Part shown: one piece after another, positions 49,181-61,158 of the stretch
Numbering within the stretch: position 1 is the first letter of the stretch
Layout: the number at the start of each line of letters is the position of its first letter
Translations under genes and position numbers: made by a program
The notes under the pieces: generated by a model
Database searches by the model: none
What the model saw: the letters and a program-made list of their open reading frames with translations, nothing else
What the model was told of the DNA's origin: nothing
Origin: Atopsyche davidsoni
Taxonomy: Eukaryota; Arthropoda; Insecta; Trichoptera; Hydrobiosidae
Length of the DNA: 64,000 nt
Direction: 5' to 3'
NCBI GenBank assembly: GCA_022113835.1
Contig: JAILWY010000015.1
Coordinates: forward strand, 4,040,001 to 4,104,000

Positions 49181-49342
49181 TAAACGCCAGAGCTTTGTAA
49201 GGAACAACAGCAATAAAACTGCTGTATTAAAAGACCCGTGAACTATTTTCCCCTAAGAAAACCATGAACACTGGCTCAGCATAAATATATTCTCAGTGAG
49301 ATTGTCGCCAACCACCTCTGGGAAAAGCCACCTGAAGAAGAA
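49181..49342 (+). repeat. Family A repeat, 3' half split by mariner
   Basis: Resumes with TAAACGCCAGAGCTTTGTAA and continues through AAAACCATGAACACTGGCTC and GTCGCCAACCACC to the tail CACCTGAAGAAGAA. Same orientation and continuous with 48341-48437 once the mariner is removed. Confidence 0.78.
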
Positions 49343-51971
49343 TTAAATTTCAGTTTGGCACGGCGTATCATCCGAAAAACGAAATCACAACCGGCATTGT
49401 GTTTAATGTCGCATGTTTTAATCTGACCAAAAGTTGGGAGTGGTTTCATTCGAAATAACAACAATATCAAAATATAATTTCAATTCGCATGAAAACCGAC
49501 GCCCACACTAAAACAAAAAATCATTATAAACATAAATAATTAAGAACGCGGAATATCTTTCCGTAATATTCTTAATGGCTTCCGTCTCGAGAAGCCTGAC
49601 GTCTTGGGGATGATTTAGACACAGGGAGGGGGTGGTTGGGGGGGCAAAGATAATTAATGGGACTTGCCAAAAGTTAATGTAAATAATGAAGTCGGGGTAT
49701 CTTTGCTTCGATAATTGCCGTGTTAATGGTTGGCAGGTGCTGGGAAACGCATGTTTGGACCCTAATGACTGTAGATAGTGTGGTGGTGTTTGTTAATTTG
49801 ACGATTACTCAAATTTAAAACGCATTATTATTTTTTATAAAAATGATTTATTTTCATTTGGTTCAAAATAAGGCTACATCTGCTCAGAAAACGAAAATAC
49901 TTGAAAAAATTTGACGCATTTAAATATAAACATTTTTGTAATTTTTACACATCTTATATATTACATGTAATCAAAGATAATTTTACTAAGGCGTTAATGA
50001 ACAAAACAAATATTGCTATATTGCTAGAAGTAATTAATTATATTTTTGCCACCAACTGAAAAATTTAATAAAATATGCATTAAAAGAGTGTGTGTCTCTA
50101 TTAATGTATAAAAGAGAGTGAGTTAACACGTTGCATACTATCATTACAATCAAATAGAAAAACAGTAAAAATATATATATAATATGTTTTTATTAATGCA
50201 GTCAAGGCTCAACGTGTTCTTCAGGTTTCAGGGAACATCCCTTAGAGTCTGGCAGCGGCTGTTGCAGAGTAGGGGGAGGAATTCTCCCCAAAATATATCT
50301 CAACAGGCTTACCCATATGATTCGCATTGCGGCATGCCTGCCTACATACTTGTAGCGCGTCACACTTTATATAAATAAAGCGTTTTCACATTTGATACAA
50401 CATTTGTGAGAATCATTAAATGAAAAATTAAATTAAAATTGATTAAATTTAAAAAAATGAGATTTACTATAGATTTTTTGAGTATGAAAACACAAGCGAG
50501 TTCCATAAATATAAAATATTTAAGCAATAAATTTACACTCGGAACGATGTTAAATTTTAATATTTTTTACAAAATATCTAAAACTTTATAAAAAAATGTT
50601 TGTAAGGTTAATAATATTTACCACAAAATAAAATTGCCAATAAAAAATATTTTTATTATCACCCATAAAAGCAGCGGTATTGTTAGTGATTTGACTCTTT
50701 CAATGTGTGATTACAAAATAATGTTAGTTATCTCCTTGCCAATTGGCTATTCGTATATGTTGTTTAAATATAGATGTTAGAAAATAGAACCGGTCTGTCG
50801 TGAGTGACAGTGTAATCGTTGATAGTTTATCTGTAAGCGAGCTCTGCACCGCAAAGTTGTGAACTTATACTAGTCGACAATGCTGGAAATTATAAATAAT
50901 TCATAATATTTGAAAACTGCAGCATTAGTGTGGAATGAAGTCGTTGCACGGCCGTTAGCTGTGGCAGGCGATGACGCTAACGGCCGTTGTGGTTCTCCCA
51001 CAACTATTTCAATATTATGGATATAGTAACACTCGCGAGAGTGCAGCGCTCAATGCCCGAACACGCACACTTACACATTGCTTAAATATATATTTAATGT
51101 TTAGAAGTACTGATATAATTCAATTTATTATTATTTTTTCTAATTAGCATCCTTTGTATTTTTTTCTATAAAAAAAAATATTTTTTTTGTATGTGTTATA
51201 TGTTAAAATGTTTAGTCATGAAAATATTACAGCGACTTTTTTTAATAGACGTAATTATTTTATTATATTTGGTAAATTACACAAACTCGTAATACTCATC
51301 TAAATATCTATATATTATTAAAAATTTACATTATGTAGTTAACTCATTCGTATTCCTGCAAACTGGAAAACAGTTTAGATTTTGACAAGGACTAATTTAA
51401 CACAAACAAACCATGTAATAAATATTTTAAATCATACGTTGAATATGTTGATATGTCACTCAACCAATATTGAGCCTTTAAGACTGACCATTTTATATTA
51501 TTTTCAATATCATTTTTGTTTTTTTTATATATATAAAAAAATCCAGCTACATACGCTGCGACACAACTGACAACTAGCCATCTAGCCTTTTTCATTGTTT
51601 ACTTAGGCAAAAAACCCCATATGTAAAAAGGACTAATTGTAAATCGGTTATAAGTCTAAGTTTTTTTTTTTTTAATATAGAATAGAATAAATTTTAGCAA
51701 TGACTCAGCGCCACACTCTAGTGAAGAGAACTCTCGGCGCCCGGAGTCACGCGCGCTCACTGCCAGTAAACGATACTCCAGTTTTTTCGGTGCAATGCAG
51801 TCGGTCGGGTTTGCGTGGATTTCAACTGCATAACAGCAGAAAATCTACTTTCATAGCTTATTGCATTTCACATACCCTAATTAAGCGTTAATCAACGTGC
51901 AAACGCCTCGGAATCAATAATTTATTATTGTATGCACACATCTCGATGGATTTTTTGGTATTAATATTGTA
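49343..51971. other. Intergenic, no gene recognised
   Basis: AT-rich, with GC-richer patches at about 49580-49660, 50930-51060 and 51700-51850. None shows a recognisable protein or RNA signature. Confidence 0.45.
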
Positions 51972-52052
51972 TGATAGTAGGTCTCCAGGTTCTTCTACAC
52001 CGCAGTTTTATAATTGAAAAAATACTCTGGAGAGACACCTGAAGAAGAAGTA
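51972..52052. repeat. Family A fragments in inverted arrangement
   Basis: Plus-strand GGTTCTTCTACACCGCAG is the reverse complement of family A (CTGCGGTGTAGAAAGACC). The next segment, CTCTGGAGAGACACCTGAAG with a GAAGAAG tail, reads in the forward direction. The two pieces cannot come from one simple copy, so this is an inversion junction or two insertions. Confidence 0.55.
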
Positions 52053-52406
52053 CGGATGTTGTTTATATTTCAAGATATTTTTGTATTTGATAAAAAAATC
52101 TTAGAACATGTTTTAGAGACAAACACAAATAACAGCCGTGGCCATGTTTTGTATTGAAATCATCTCTGAAACTATACGAGGATGCTAGATTATATTTATA
52201 ACTCAAGTTATGGAACTATAGTAGTTGAATTGAACACAGCACCTGTATGCAATAGCTTTGCCGGTGTGAGTTCAACTCATAACTGTGCTTGTTTAAAAAA
52301 GTGTTTAATCATTATTTCATGTATAAATGTCTGCTGAGTCAATAATATTTTTAGATTCTACAAACAAATAAAAATAACTTATTTATAAATATATGTCTAG
52401 GTATAG

Positions 52407-52426
52407 ATATATATATATATATATAT
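52407..52426. repeat. (AT)n run at the edge of the family C copy
   Basis: Alternating AT for 20 bp, between two TCTAGGT strings, directly abutting the CTAGGTCCC end of the family C repeat. Confidence 0.85.
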
Positions 52427-52953
52427 CTAGGTCCCATAATCGAGTTTTTTTGATCATAGTCCGTTTTGCGAAAAATTGACTGCACCAATCAAAAAAATTT
52501 AAATGCAAAAGCTTGATACATCCTTTCTTCCGAACAAAATATATTTTTATTTCTTATAAATTTACTATTAATATGATAAATATGTGTTTTTCCGATTGAA
52601 GTGTAGGAATTTGGAGATTCGTCATGTCCCTTTTCCAAGAGTCCTAAACATTTAAAAGTCTTTTTTTCAATTGGAATTAAAAGAATCAATATAAACCCTG
52701 TGCGATTTATTATTTAAAAAATTAAAAAAACATTTAATGTAACAAACGTTGGTTTTGAAAAGTGTCATTTTATCCAATTTTTCAACATCTTCAAGATTTT
52801 ATTTTACCCTGAAAATGGACGTTAATTAAATAATAAAAAATAGATAAATATTATTTATAGTTTTTTCAATACTCTGTAAAAAAATCAGCTTTCGACATAG
52901 AAAAATAAAGTAACAATTAAATTAATTAAATGACACGATTTCGCCGGGTAATG
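52427..52953 (+). repeat. Family C repeat, longest copy
   Basis: Runs from CTAGGTCCCATAATCGAG to ACGATTTCGCCGGGTAATGG. It shares long near-identical stretches with 7421-7838 (inverted) and 8431-8917, such as AACATCTTCAAGATTTTATT and TGTGTTTTTCCGATTGAAGT. No open frame is conserved, so I read it as a non-autonomous dispersed repeat of about 530 bp. The type of element is unknown. Confidence 0.8.
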
Positions 52954-52958
52954 GACGG

Positions 52959-52986
52959 CCTCTGGTGTCCAGTTGGACACCAGAGG
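52959..52986. repeat. Perfect 12-bp hairpin beside family C
   Basis: CCTCTGGTGTCC-AGTT-GGACACCAGAGG, a perfect stem with a 4-nt loop, begins five bases after the end of the family C match. The other two family C copies do not show it at the same boundary. Confidence 0.85.
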
Positions 52987-54982
52987 CAATTAAAAGGCTG
53001 GGAGCAACTGCCTTAAACAGTATTTTACATTTACGAAAGTCTCACAACATTGATTGACGGAGACAAAAATAGCTCAGGCTATCAGTGTCAAAAATACCTC
53101 AGGTTCGTTTGATCCATCCTGTAACTTTACGGGTTAGCCCCCACCTCATTGCTGGAGATCTACTTCTCAAGATACCCCTGAAACAACATTGGGGTGTTTA
53201 TGTAGAACACCAGTTCAGAGTTGTCGAACCCCGATTTTCATGTCAATTTACCCCACGGCGCCAGGCCATTACAAAATTGGCTTTGGGTTACAAAGCGGCG
53301 CTCTCCTATAACTCCGGTAAATTTTGATTTAAATCATACTTACAACAATACCAGAAACTCTCAAAGTTCTTCAGTAGTTGCCAGAAGTGTTATAAACGTG
53401 AAAAAACAAAAAATTCATTATTATCTAATTGGTATGTATTTATATTTAAAACACGTTTCGGTCTATCCTACACCTTCTTATATCAAATGGTAATATACAA
53501 TGCTTTGTACAATATGATTATAAAAAATTCTGTGAAAAACTCATTATAATGACTCTTACGTATTATTTTTACTATAAATGTATTTACAGATAGTTATTAT
53601 TTTCTGTGTAAAAATATGACGGAAGCAATCTTCTTTGGTACAGAATTTTATTTAATATTTTAAAATACAGTTTGTCCTACGAGCCAGAAGTCGCGAACCT
53701 TTGATTTCTATTTAAGATTTGCCCTTGGTAAATTCCGCTCGTAGTTGAAATTTGTATATGAAAAGCGACTGATTAATGAGTTAACATCTTATTTAATGAT
53801 TAATGTTGTTATAAATATTCAAATAATAAATTTTGACTACTGACTTGACTTACGAAATACTGATGGTGCGATTAGTGAACTTAACCAATTACACCCCTAC
53901 ACTATACAACCTTATCGTTCAATGAGGCTGTCAGTTATTTTTTCGTTCCAGTAATATAAGCATACTGTAAATATGAGCATTTGTACATTTAAAAATTTTA
54001 CGCTTGGAAAAAAGAAAAAAAAACACCAACACTATATGAAAATGAATACTTTTATAAATTTCCAGATATTATGATCTGCAATTGACAGTTTTAATTTTTT
54101 AATAGTGAGCGCATTTGTCATTCACTAATTTATTTTATTGAATAAAAGTTACACAAAATATTGGTTCTGTTTTGTAAAAAAGTATTAGTAATCACCTGCT
54201 TAAAAAGCAGGTGATTTTAAGCCAATTGGATACAAGGAATAGTTTATTAGCCTTACTACTTTGAAGAACCGATTGTGTTAATAATTATAACATAAGAGAA
54301 GACGAAAACACGTCTCAATAGGAGCTACTAGATCAAGAATACGATACTCAACATAATATATCTGAAAATATTTAAATATAACATCTGTGAGGCTGAAAAT
54401 TTGTTTTTTACGTTATATTTTTAGAAGTCAGTTAATTTATTAAAATATCAGAGTACTTTGAGTAGGTTAAGTTTTTTTTATTTACCTGAGTTTTGCCTTT
54501 GCTTCACGTCAGAAATTCGTAGTTAGAAAACATTTTACGGAAAATGTAACAATATTTGTAGCGTACGAATACTTTGAGAGTAGTTCGCATTTTAATTAAT
54601 TAAAAAGCCTTAGCACACGAATCGAAATCAAATTATAAAGTAACTTTTTAATTAAATAATTATTTCATAAAAATGTGAAATATATAAATTTTGCTCCAGC
54701 AGGTTTTCTGCAATATTAAAATAAATATGGTATTATAATAAAGAGTGAACAAATAATATTACTAACCTGACTGTAATATAAGTAGATTTCAAGTACTTGT
54801 AAAATCTATTGAATTATAAATATATTTCATAGTGGAGTTTAAAAAATTGTATTTTTGACCAAAAGTTCTTCGTAAATTTATATTTTATTATTAAAATATA
54901 AAAAAAGCTGAAGAGACACTTCTAGTTATGGCAAAAAGTTGAATGGATTCCATCTAGTTTCTTCGAAGCCAACCATACCCTT
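52987..54982. other. Intergenic, no gene recognised
   Basis: AT-rich except for a mixed-composition block at 53085-53320 with two overlapping open frames of about 80 codons, neither recognised. A perfect hairpin at 54190-54216 is listed separately. Confidence 0.4.
54190..54216. repeat. Perfect 12-bp hairpin
   Basis: AATCACCTGCTT-AAA-AAGCAGGTGATT: a perfect stem with a 3-nt loop, in otherwise unstructured AT-rich DNA. There is no neighbouring gene to which it could act as a terminator. Confidence 0.85.
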
Positions 54983-55105
54983 TTTCTTCTTCTTCATCAA
55001 GTGTCTCTCCTCAGAAGAGGTTGGCAATCATTTCACTGAGCATATACTCATGAGACATTTTTCATGGTTTTTTTAGGGTAAAATAGTGTAGTGGATCCCC
55101 GGGTC
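54983..55105 (-). repeat. Family A repeat, 3' fragment
   Basis: Begins with the TTCTTCTTCTTCATCAAGTG tail on the plus strand, then TCTCTCCTCAGAAGAGGTTG, TTTCACTGAGCATATACTCA, and ends near TAGTGTAGTGGATCCCCGGG. It is 5'-truncated after about 120 bp, as expected of retroposed copies. Confidence 0.72.
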
Positions 55106-56058
55106 ATGCAAAATAAATAAATATTCAAATAAAGTATGAATATTCACTTTAACCAAAGATCATACGTACGCAAATCAACGATTTAAAATGTATCCGGATT
55201 AATATAATTTACGGAAATACTGCTGAAAATAGGAATCCATCATTACAGCTTACCTTTTTGCCGTCCGATTAGAGATAATCCGATCGAAAATATATCGGCA
55301 AATAGAATCAATGAGAAACGAATTTCATCCTTTTAGGCCATACATTTTATCCCCGAACCGGATTTGGCGTGCAATCTATTTTATGGGGAAAAGTTCAGCA
55401 GATAGACATTCTGAATGCATTTTATTTGCGTTGGCGACCGCTGGCTGCGGTAAAAAGTGCTTTTCAAATCCATGCTGGAATTTGTATGGAAATCCGACAC
55501 ATATTTAAAAGCTTTCTGACATTTTTTTTTCACGCGCTTCTGCTCTGGACACTCCATTTATTTAATATAAAGCGATTCATAATGAAGTGAAACGTTTAAT
55601 TTGTTTTTTTTTAATCTCCTCGTTTTAGGATTATTTTTTCTTTATATTTTAGATTTTTCAGCGTTGTAGACTTTGTGAATAGTGTGCCTTGTCATAGTGA
55701 AATTCTTCTCATATTTTTCAGGTTATTTTATATAAAATTGCTTGTATGATTCTGTTCGTTAATTTCAAAGAATAATTTTATACCAGACTCTATAATTTCA
55801 TACTCTGCGTTAAGTTATTAAAAATATGTTTATTATTAAACCGATAATCAAGCCTGCATTGAAAATAATATTTTTATGATTGTTTCAAATATACATGAAT
55901 GACAATAAAAGTTGTTTTTAATGATAGCAAGAGTTCAAATAATCACAATATATTATTTATAAACTTATAAGAGATAACCTTTTACACCACTTAACCTGAA
56001 ATAGTATTGTGCTAATGTTTATTAGTTATAATAATGATAATTAAAGCCTGGTTTATCA
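55106..56058. other. Intergenic, no gene recognised
   Basis: A block of more balanced composition at 55300-55510 has short overlapping open frames but no recognisable family or ATG-plus-splice structure; it could be conserved non-coding DNA. The remainder is AT-rich. Confidence 0.4.
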
Positions 56059-56131
56059 GCCGAAATAGCTCAGTTGGGAGAGCGTTAGACTGAAGATCTA
56101 AAGGTCCCTGGTTCGATCCCTGGTTTCGGCA
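56059..56131 (+). tRNA. tRNA-Phe (GAA)
   Basis: 73 nt, identical to the copy at 47313-47385. Acceptor stem GCCGAAA/TTTCGGC, A box TAGCTCAGTTGG, anticodon GAA in CTGAAGA, B box GGTTCGATCCC, discriminator A. A T-run at 56133-56140 is the Pol III terminator. The flanks differ from those of the other copy, so the identity is confined to the gene itself. Confidence 0.97.
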
Positions 56132-56633
56132 ATTTTTTTTTAAATCTATCAAATAAAATTATTGTTAATGTTAACATGATTACTATTAGTATATTTTCTT
56201 TCAAATTGTCACTTTTTATTACAACGCAAACATTTCGATCAAAAAAACTGTACAAATGTACTACAATATGATAACGTATTTTTTAAAAAATAATTACCAG
56301 TATATATAAAATAAATACTTTATTGCGTACACATTTTAAAATAAAACCATAAATAACATGCCAAAATATTTGAAGTATTTATTCATAACACAAAACATTT
56401 TTTTTTTTTTTATATATATAAATAGCAATTTCAGGGTTCCAATGTGGTCCCCAAAAACAAGCTCCTTGCGAGGACATACATCACCGCGTGTTTGCCGGAA
56501 CTTTTCTTACCACCCTCGCGAAGACGCAGCTGGATGGAGGGAGGGAAGGCGCCCTTGTTATACCTCCTCAACAAATCTCAGCACTGATCATACCTTTTCA
56601 CCACCAAGAAAACCATCATCGTAGTAAACTAAT

Positions 56634-56641
<8 letters not shown>

Positions 56642-56702
<61 letters not shown>
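56642..56702. repeat. (AT)n microsatellite, about 61 bp, with AC/GT borders
   Basis: ACACACAC precedes and GTGTGTGC follows a long alternating AT run, making the whole tract close to a palindrome. Confidence 0.95.
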
Positions 56703-56705
<3 letters not shown>

Positions 56706-59700
56706 TGTGCTTAGTAATTTTCAGCTGTGTTGTTACATCATGAGGGGTATATAAATCAATATGTTATATGCAGTATTTGAAATGGATGATTGTATTCTGA
56801 AAATATAGCAGTGAGTGGATTGTGATTACCTGAAAGCCTGAAGTTTCCCTAGAAACCCCACCCCCGCAGGGGTGTTTGCCTCGGCGCCGAGTTTGCAGAG
56901 CACTCCTGCTGCTGCAGCAATGGCCGTCACGTCATCGCAATAAATCTCTCAGCCAATGAATATGAAAATTATGCAATTCCGTTATGTTGGCATTGCGTTT
57001 CCCGGCGCACTCAGGCTTTTCTATTTCCCCCTCTCGCCGATGTCGTACTTCCTTTTTAGATTTCACTGTGTTATTTCTCCTGCCGCTGCATTTGAATTTG
57101 TGTTTGGTTTTACATTTTTCAGAATACTGAAAAAACCTTGCGTAGTATCTATTTTTTTTAATAATGCTTTGAAGATATCTGTGTCCAATTATCGGCTGAC
57201 CACTGTATCTCAAGGTTTGTTTTAAATAAACAAACCCTTGAGTAGTTTCAGTTTAAATCGATTAAAGCCAAGAATGTCGCGAGCATCCCTCACCTCACCG
57301 CTCGGGGCACAATTAGACCGAGCCGCATTAGCGAGTGCGATAATTAATGGGAGGCAGTAGCTATTATATTAGTAAAGCCACTACCACCCCTCAGCCCATC
57401 CCCATCGCCTGTGGTGTACTCGATACTCTCGAGGGTGTACCATTAACAGACAATATGCGATTGGAATGTGCTCCAGATCTTGAAGTGGCGTCTTACCTGG
57501 AGTATAAGGATGCAGGCTAACAATATGCATTAATTGAGGTTTGATAAAAAAAAATTGTGTACATTAAATTAAGGGTTAAATTTTGATTGAATCACTAATT
57601 TACAGAAGAGTTAAAAATATTGTGACTGTAATATTTAGCCCAATCTAACCACTACTGTTAATTTTGCCGGTGAGATATAGCATAAAATCAAAGTATTTTC
57701 CTCGATTTTCCATTTGAAAAATCCATCAAAATGATTATTTTTTTATTCTTAAAAATGCTTGTTTTACAATATATTAATGATAACAACGATAAATATATGA
57801 AAATTTTGAAGTTTAACGTGGGACTTGGCAGCCACTATTATGAGATTTCCTGTGGTATTAAAGGATTTCTTTGGATGGATGGAAAGTAGAAAAACGCGGC
57901 ATAACACCCAATAAATCAGCATGACTGTTGCAATCATGATGAAAAATTGTAAGCTTACGTTGTAGATCACTTAACTGTTGTTAAAAAATTATGCATCTTT
58001 GCGATAAGATAACATGAAAATTAATATGAATTCCTCGAAGTGTAAATAACCACGAATAAAGAAGGCTTTAGATTAAAACGTTAAATTGTTTTAAAAAAAT
58101 ATTATCAAAATTTATCAATCCACAGGTTTTGGTTTTTTTCTGAAAACTCATGAACAAATCTTGATATTGCCTTAAACACATTAAAACCTTAACATTATTT
58201 AAGAAAAATATAAGCTATTATTTCCATCGTATACGGTTAAATATTGTTTTCAAACAGCCCATTCCAGCTTTAATATGCATGAAAACAATCATTCATATAA
58301 ATTACAAATTTCAACCTAAAACTCGCAGCATTTATTCACAGCCCATTATTTCCAACTGCCTATATCGCATCACGCAGCCGAATTTCAGCATTTCAGCGGG
58401 GATTATAACGTTCGGAACTTTATTTAATATGCACACTGTATTAATTTACGAATTCGCCGCGCCGGACGTCACCGCGAGCCAGATTATCACTTGACCCACT
58501 TCCGGAAAGTTCTGGGAATTTTTAATTATTGAATGGTGCGCTTTTCCGCGCTGCAGCCCCCGCGGGTGTTTTTTTTTTGCTCTGTGAATACAGCATCCCT
58601 AAAAACCTCCTGAAATATTTACTAACAAATATATTTAAAAATCAAAATTTAATATAAATATATTTTAAAGGGTCTAGGCTTGTTGAGGGTCAAAGTTACA
58701 GTGACGTTTTAACGTTTTGCTTGACGCCATTATGTAACTTTACGTGTAACATTAACGATACGAGACAAAAGGCTACAGATTTATGTTACCAAACTCGTTG
58801 GAATATTTTACTGAATTCTGCGCTACTTTATTGACAAACCAGAATGTTATGTAATTAACAAAGCTGCTGGGATCAACCCTTAATATTTTCTAACAAAAAC
58901 GTTAGGGTGTGAAAGCCTGGTGTTATTTTTACACAGGGCGTATTTGTAAGTTGAAAGGATTCACGATCAAGTAGCGAGCGTTTGATTGCTATTAATAGGT
59001 TACAGACTTTGAATTCAGCTGAAAAAAATAATATTAATACAATATTGAATTTTTTATAAGTAATGATTTATTAAAATTATTTTCCTATACACATAGTAAT
59101 TGACAATGAATTCTTATAACTGCTTGTGTACCTGCTTCTTTATTTAAGAACAACTTCTATTACAAAAACACAAATAACTCTTCACTACTCAAGTTTTTAA
59201 TTATTAATTAAGATTGTAATGGTTAATATGTTTAAAATATATGAACTCTTCGTCGATGTGTGAGATAAAATAATTAAATACTTTAAGGTCGGTAAAAAAT
59301 GTGTTTCCACCTTTATTAAGTCTTTTCCGTGGTAAAGCACACATTGTATGAGGCAATATTTAAAAAAAGGTTTATTTTTGTATTTACGGGGAGCTTAGGA
59401 GGGATTAGTGTTTTAATTTTTGGATAGATTAAGTAAAGAAAATATAACGCACAGTGTTTTTTTTTTATTATTATATATTATAAACGGAAAGCGTTTGGGT
59501 TTATATAATAATATGTTCAGCCCAAGCGCGAGGAAAACATTCCGTCGTACGTGACTTTATAAGCCGGAATAATATAAAATCTTTTTGGAATTATATTTAA
59601 CATTTTACAACAGAGGAATATCAGAATGATTGTCAGGCTTAGTTTATTCAGGAAATGCATTTAAAAAAATATGTCTTTATTATTATTAAATTTTGTGCGT

Positions 59701-60358
59701 ATTATCAATTAAAGCCTTATGAAGCGAATGTCGCTTTTTAATTGTTAAAATATTATAAACACGAAAACGTAAACCGTTTATATATATTTTTAAATTTATT
59801 TATAGATTAAAATTCATTTTAAAACCGATAAGTGTGTACGTTGCGTTGAAAAAGAATAGAGCTTCGTGTCTTCAAAATTGAGAACATAAATTATTTTATT
59901 TTTCTACCGTTATATACTATAAGTAAAATATGAAGATAAAAAATAACACTCCTAGTCATGATATTATTGAAAAACCAAAGATTGTATTATTAAAAATAAA
60001 TCAGACTAATTATTTGTTTTCAAGAATTGGTGATTTTTTTAATGACAATTTAAATATTAATATTTTTAAATTTTAAAATACCGTATTTTCAAAAAGAATG
60101 GACAATGGTTGTAAATAATTGTCAACAACGTTGCGTTTAAATCTACAAATAAAATAATGAAAGTTTGCCTGTTAAATTTAAGCGCCAGAAAGAATTCGTA
60201 AAATGCGGAAAATGTTCCCAACCCCTGGAGTTTGCGCCATTTTTCACGCGCGAGCAGTGCCGCTTCTAACAAGGCGCGGCCGACAACCAGTGGCGCGCGA
60301 AGCTTTTGTGCGGACCCCGCTATACAGCGGACTGCGAAGTCTTGCGCGCATTCATACA

Positions 60359-60693
60359 TACAGGGTGGCTCTGTGAAGTCTGTCCGGGGTGTTAACCGCT
60401 GATGCAACACGGAAACCGCTACTGACTGCATTCTGGAAAATTTACGTGCAGTTTAAATTGTTACAAGGTTTAATAAAAAAAAATCATTTTTGCTTAAAAT
60501 AATAATAATCGTATTGAATTTATAACAAGGTAATTAACTTTAAACTCAAACTTCCAAGCCACCGTGAATTCAATCGTTATATAAAAGTATGCAGTCGACG
60601 ATAATTAATAATGATGACAACCGATTGCTCGTATCAAAATTTTAATAATTATTATTACTAAATTGTGATTGTACTTTTTCGAAACACCCTGTA
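60359..60693. mobile_element. Possible short element with TACAGGGTG termini
   Basis: TACAGGGTG at 60359-60367 and its reverse complement CACCCTGTA at 60685-60693 would be 9-bp inverted termini of a 335-bp element. The same ACAGGGTG string begins the MITE at 45734. Nine bases are weak evidence alone. Confidence 0.3.
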
Positions 60694-61083
60694 CAATCGT
60701 GTGCTCTTTTTTGCAAATAGCGGAGTTCCGCGAATAAAAATGTGACGAAATTTAAAACGGAGTCGGGAATATAAAATAAGCATTATTAAAAATGTCGTGT
60801 AGGATTCGGATGCAGCGTGTTACAGGGAGGGCTTCATATTTGTGGGGGGTTTCAAAATACATTTGTGAGGGTGTCACAAACGTTGAAAAAGCTCATACCT
60901 ACCCTCCTTTTCCCTTTTGACAGTAAAAACATATTTTTACTAGTCGAAATTATTGGTTAAATCTAACACCAATCATTATTTTTTAATATTTCCTAATATG
61001 CATTTTTGCTCTAACGGGCTTATTTTATATTAATGTTACCTTTACCTAGTTGATTCACAAATGAAACGACGGGAAAATACGAG

Positions 61084-61158
61084 AATTTGTATTTGAAGCA
61101 CAGGAGGAATTTGAACCCTGGCGCCGTATCTAACTCAACCACTGTGGCTCTTTGTCTG
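61084..61158 (-). repeat. tRNA-like SINE head
   Basis: On the minus strand, a TGGTTGAGTTAG A-box-like string is followed about 30 bp later by the B box GGTTCAAATTCC. The arms do not fold as a complete tRNA. Probably the head of a tRNA-derived SINE. Confidence 0.45.

Noticed and set aside
52959..52986. Helitron 3' end
   Set aside because: The hairpin is right in size but no CTRR terminus follows at the expected distance, and no TC start was found for the family C copy.
53085..53493. Two overlapping 80 to 90-codon frames
   Set aside because: No recognisable domain, and both start in sequence next to a repeat. Not enough support for a gene.
60066..60431. 121-codon minus-strand open frame
   Set aside because: Half of it overlaps a GC island and the rest is AT-rich low-complexity sequence. 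No domain, signal peptide or splice structure; probably chance, or part of a repeat.
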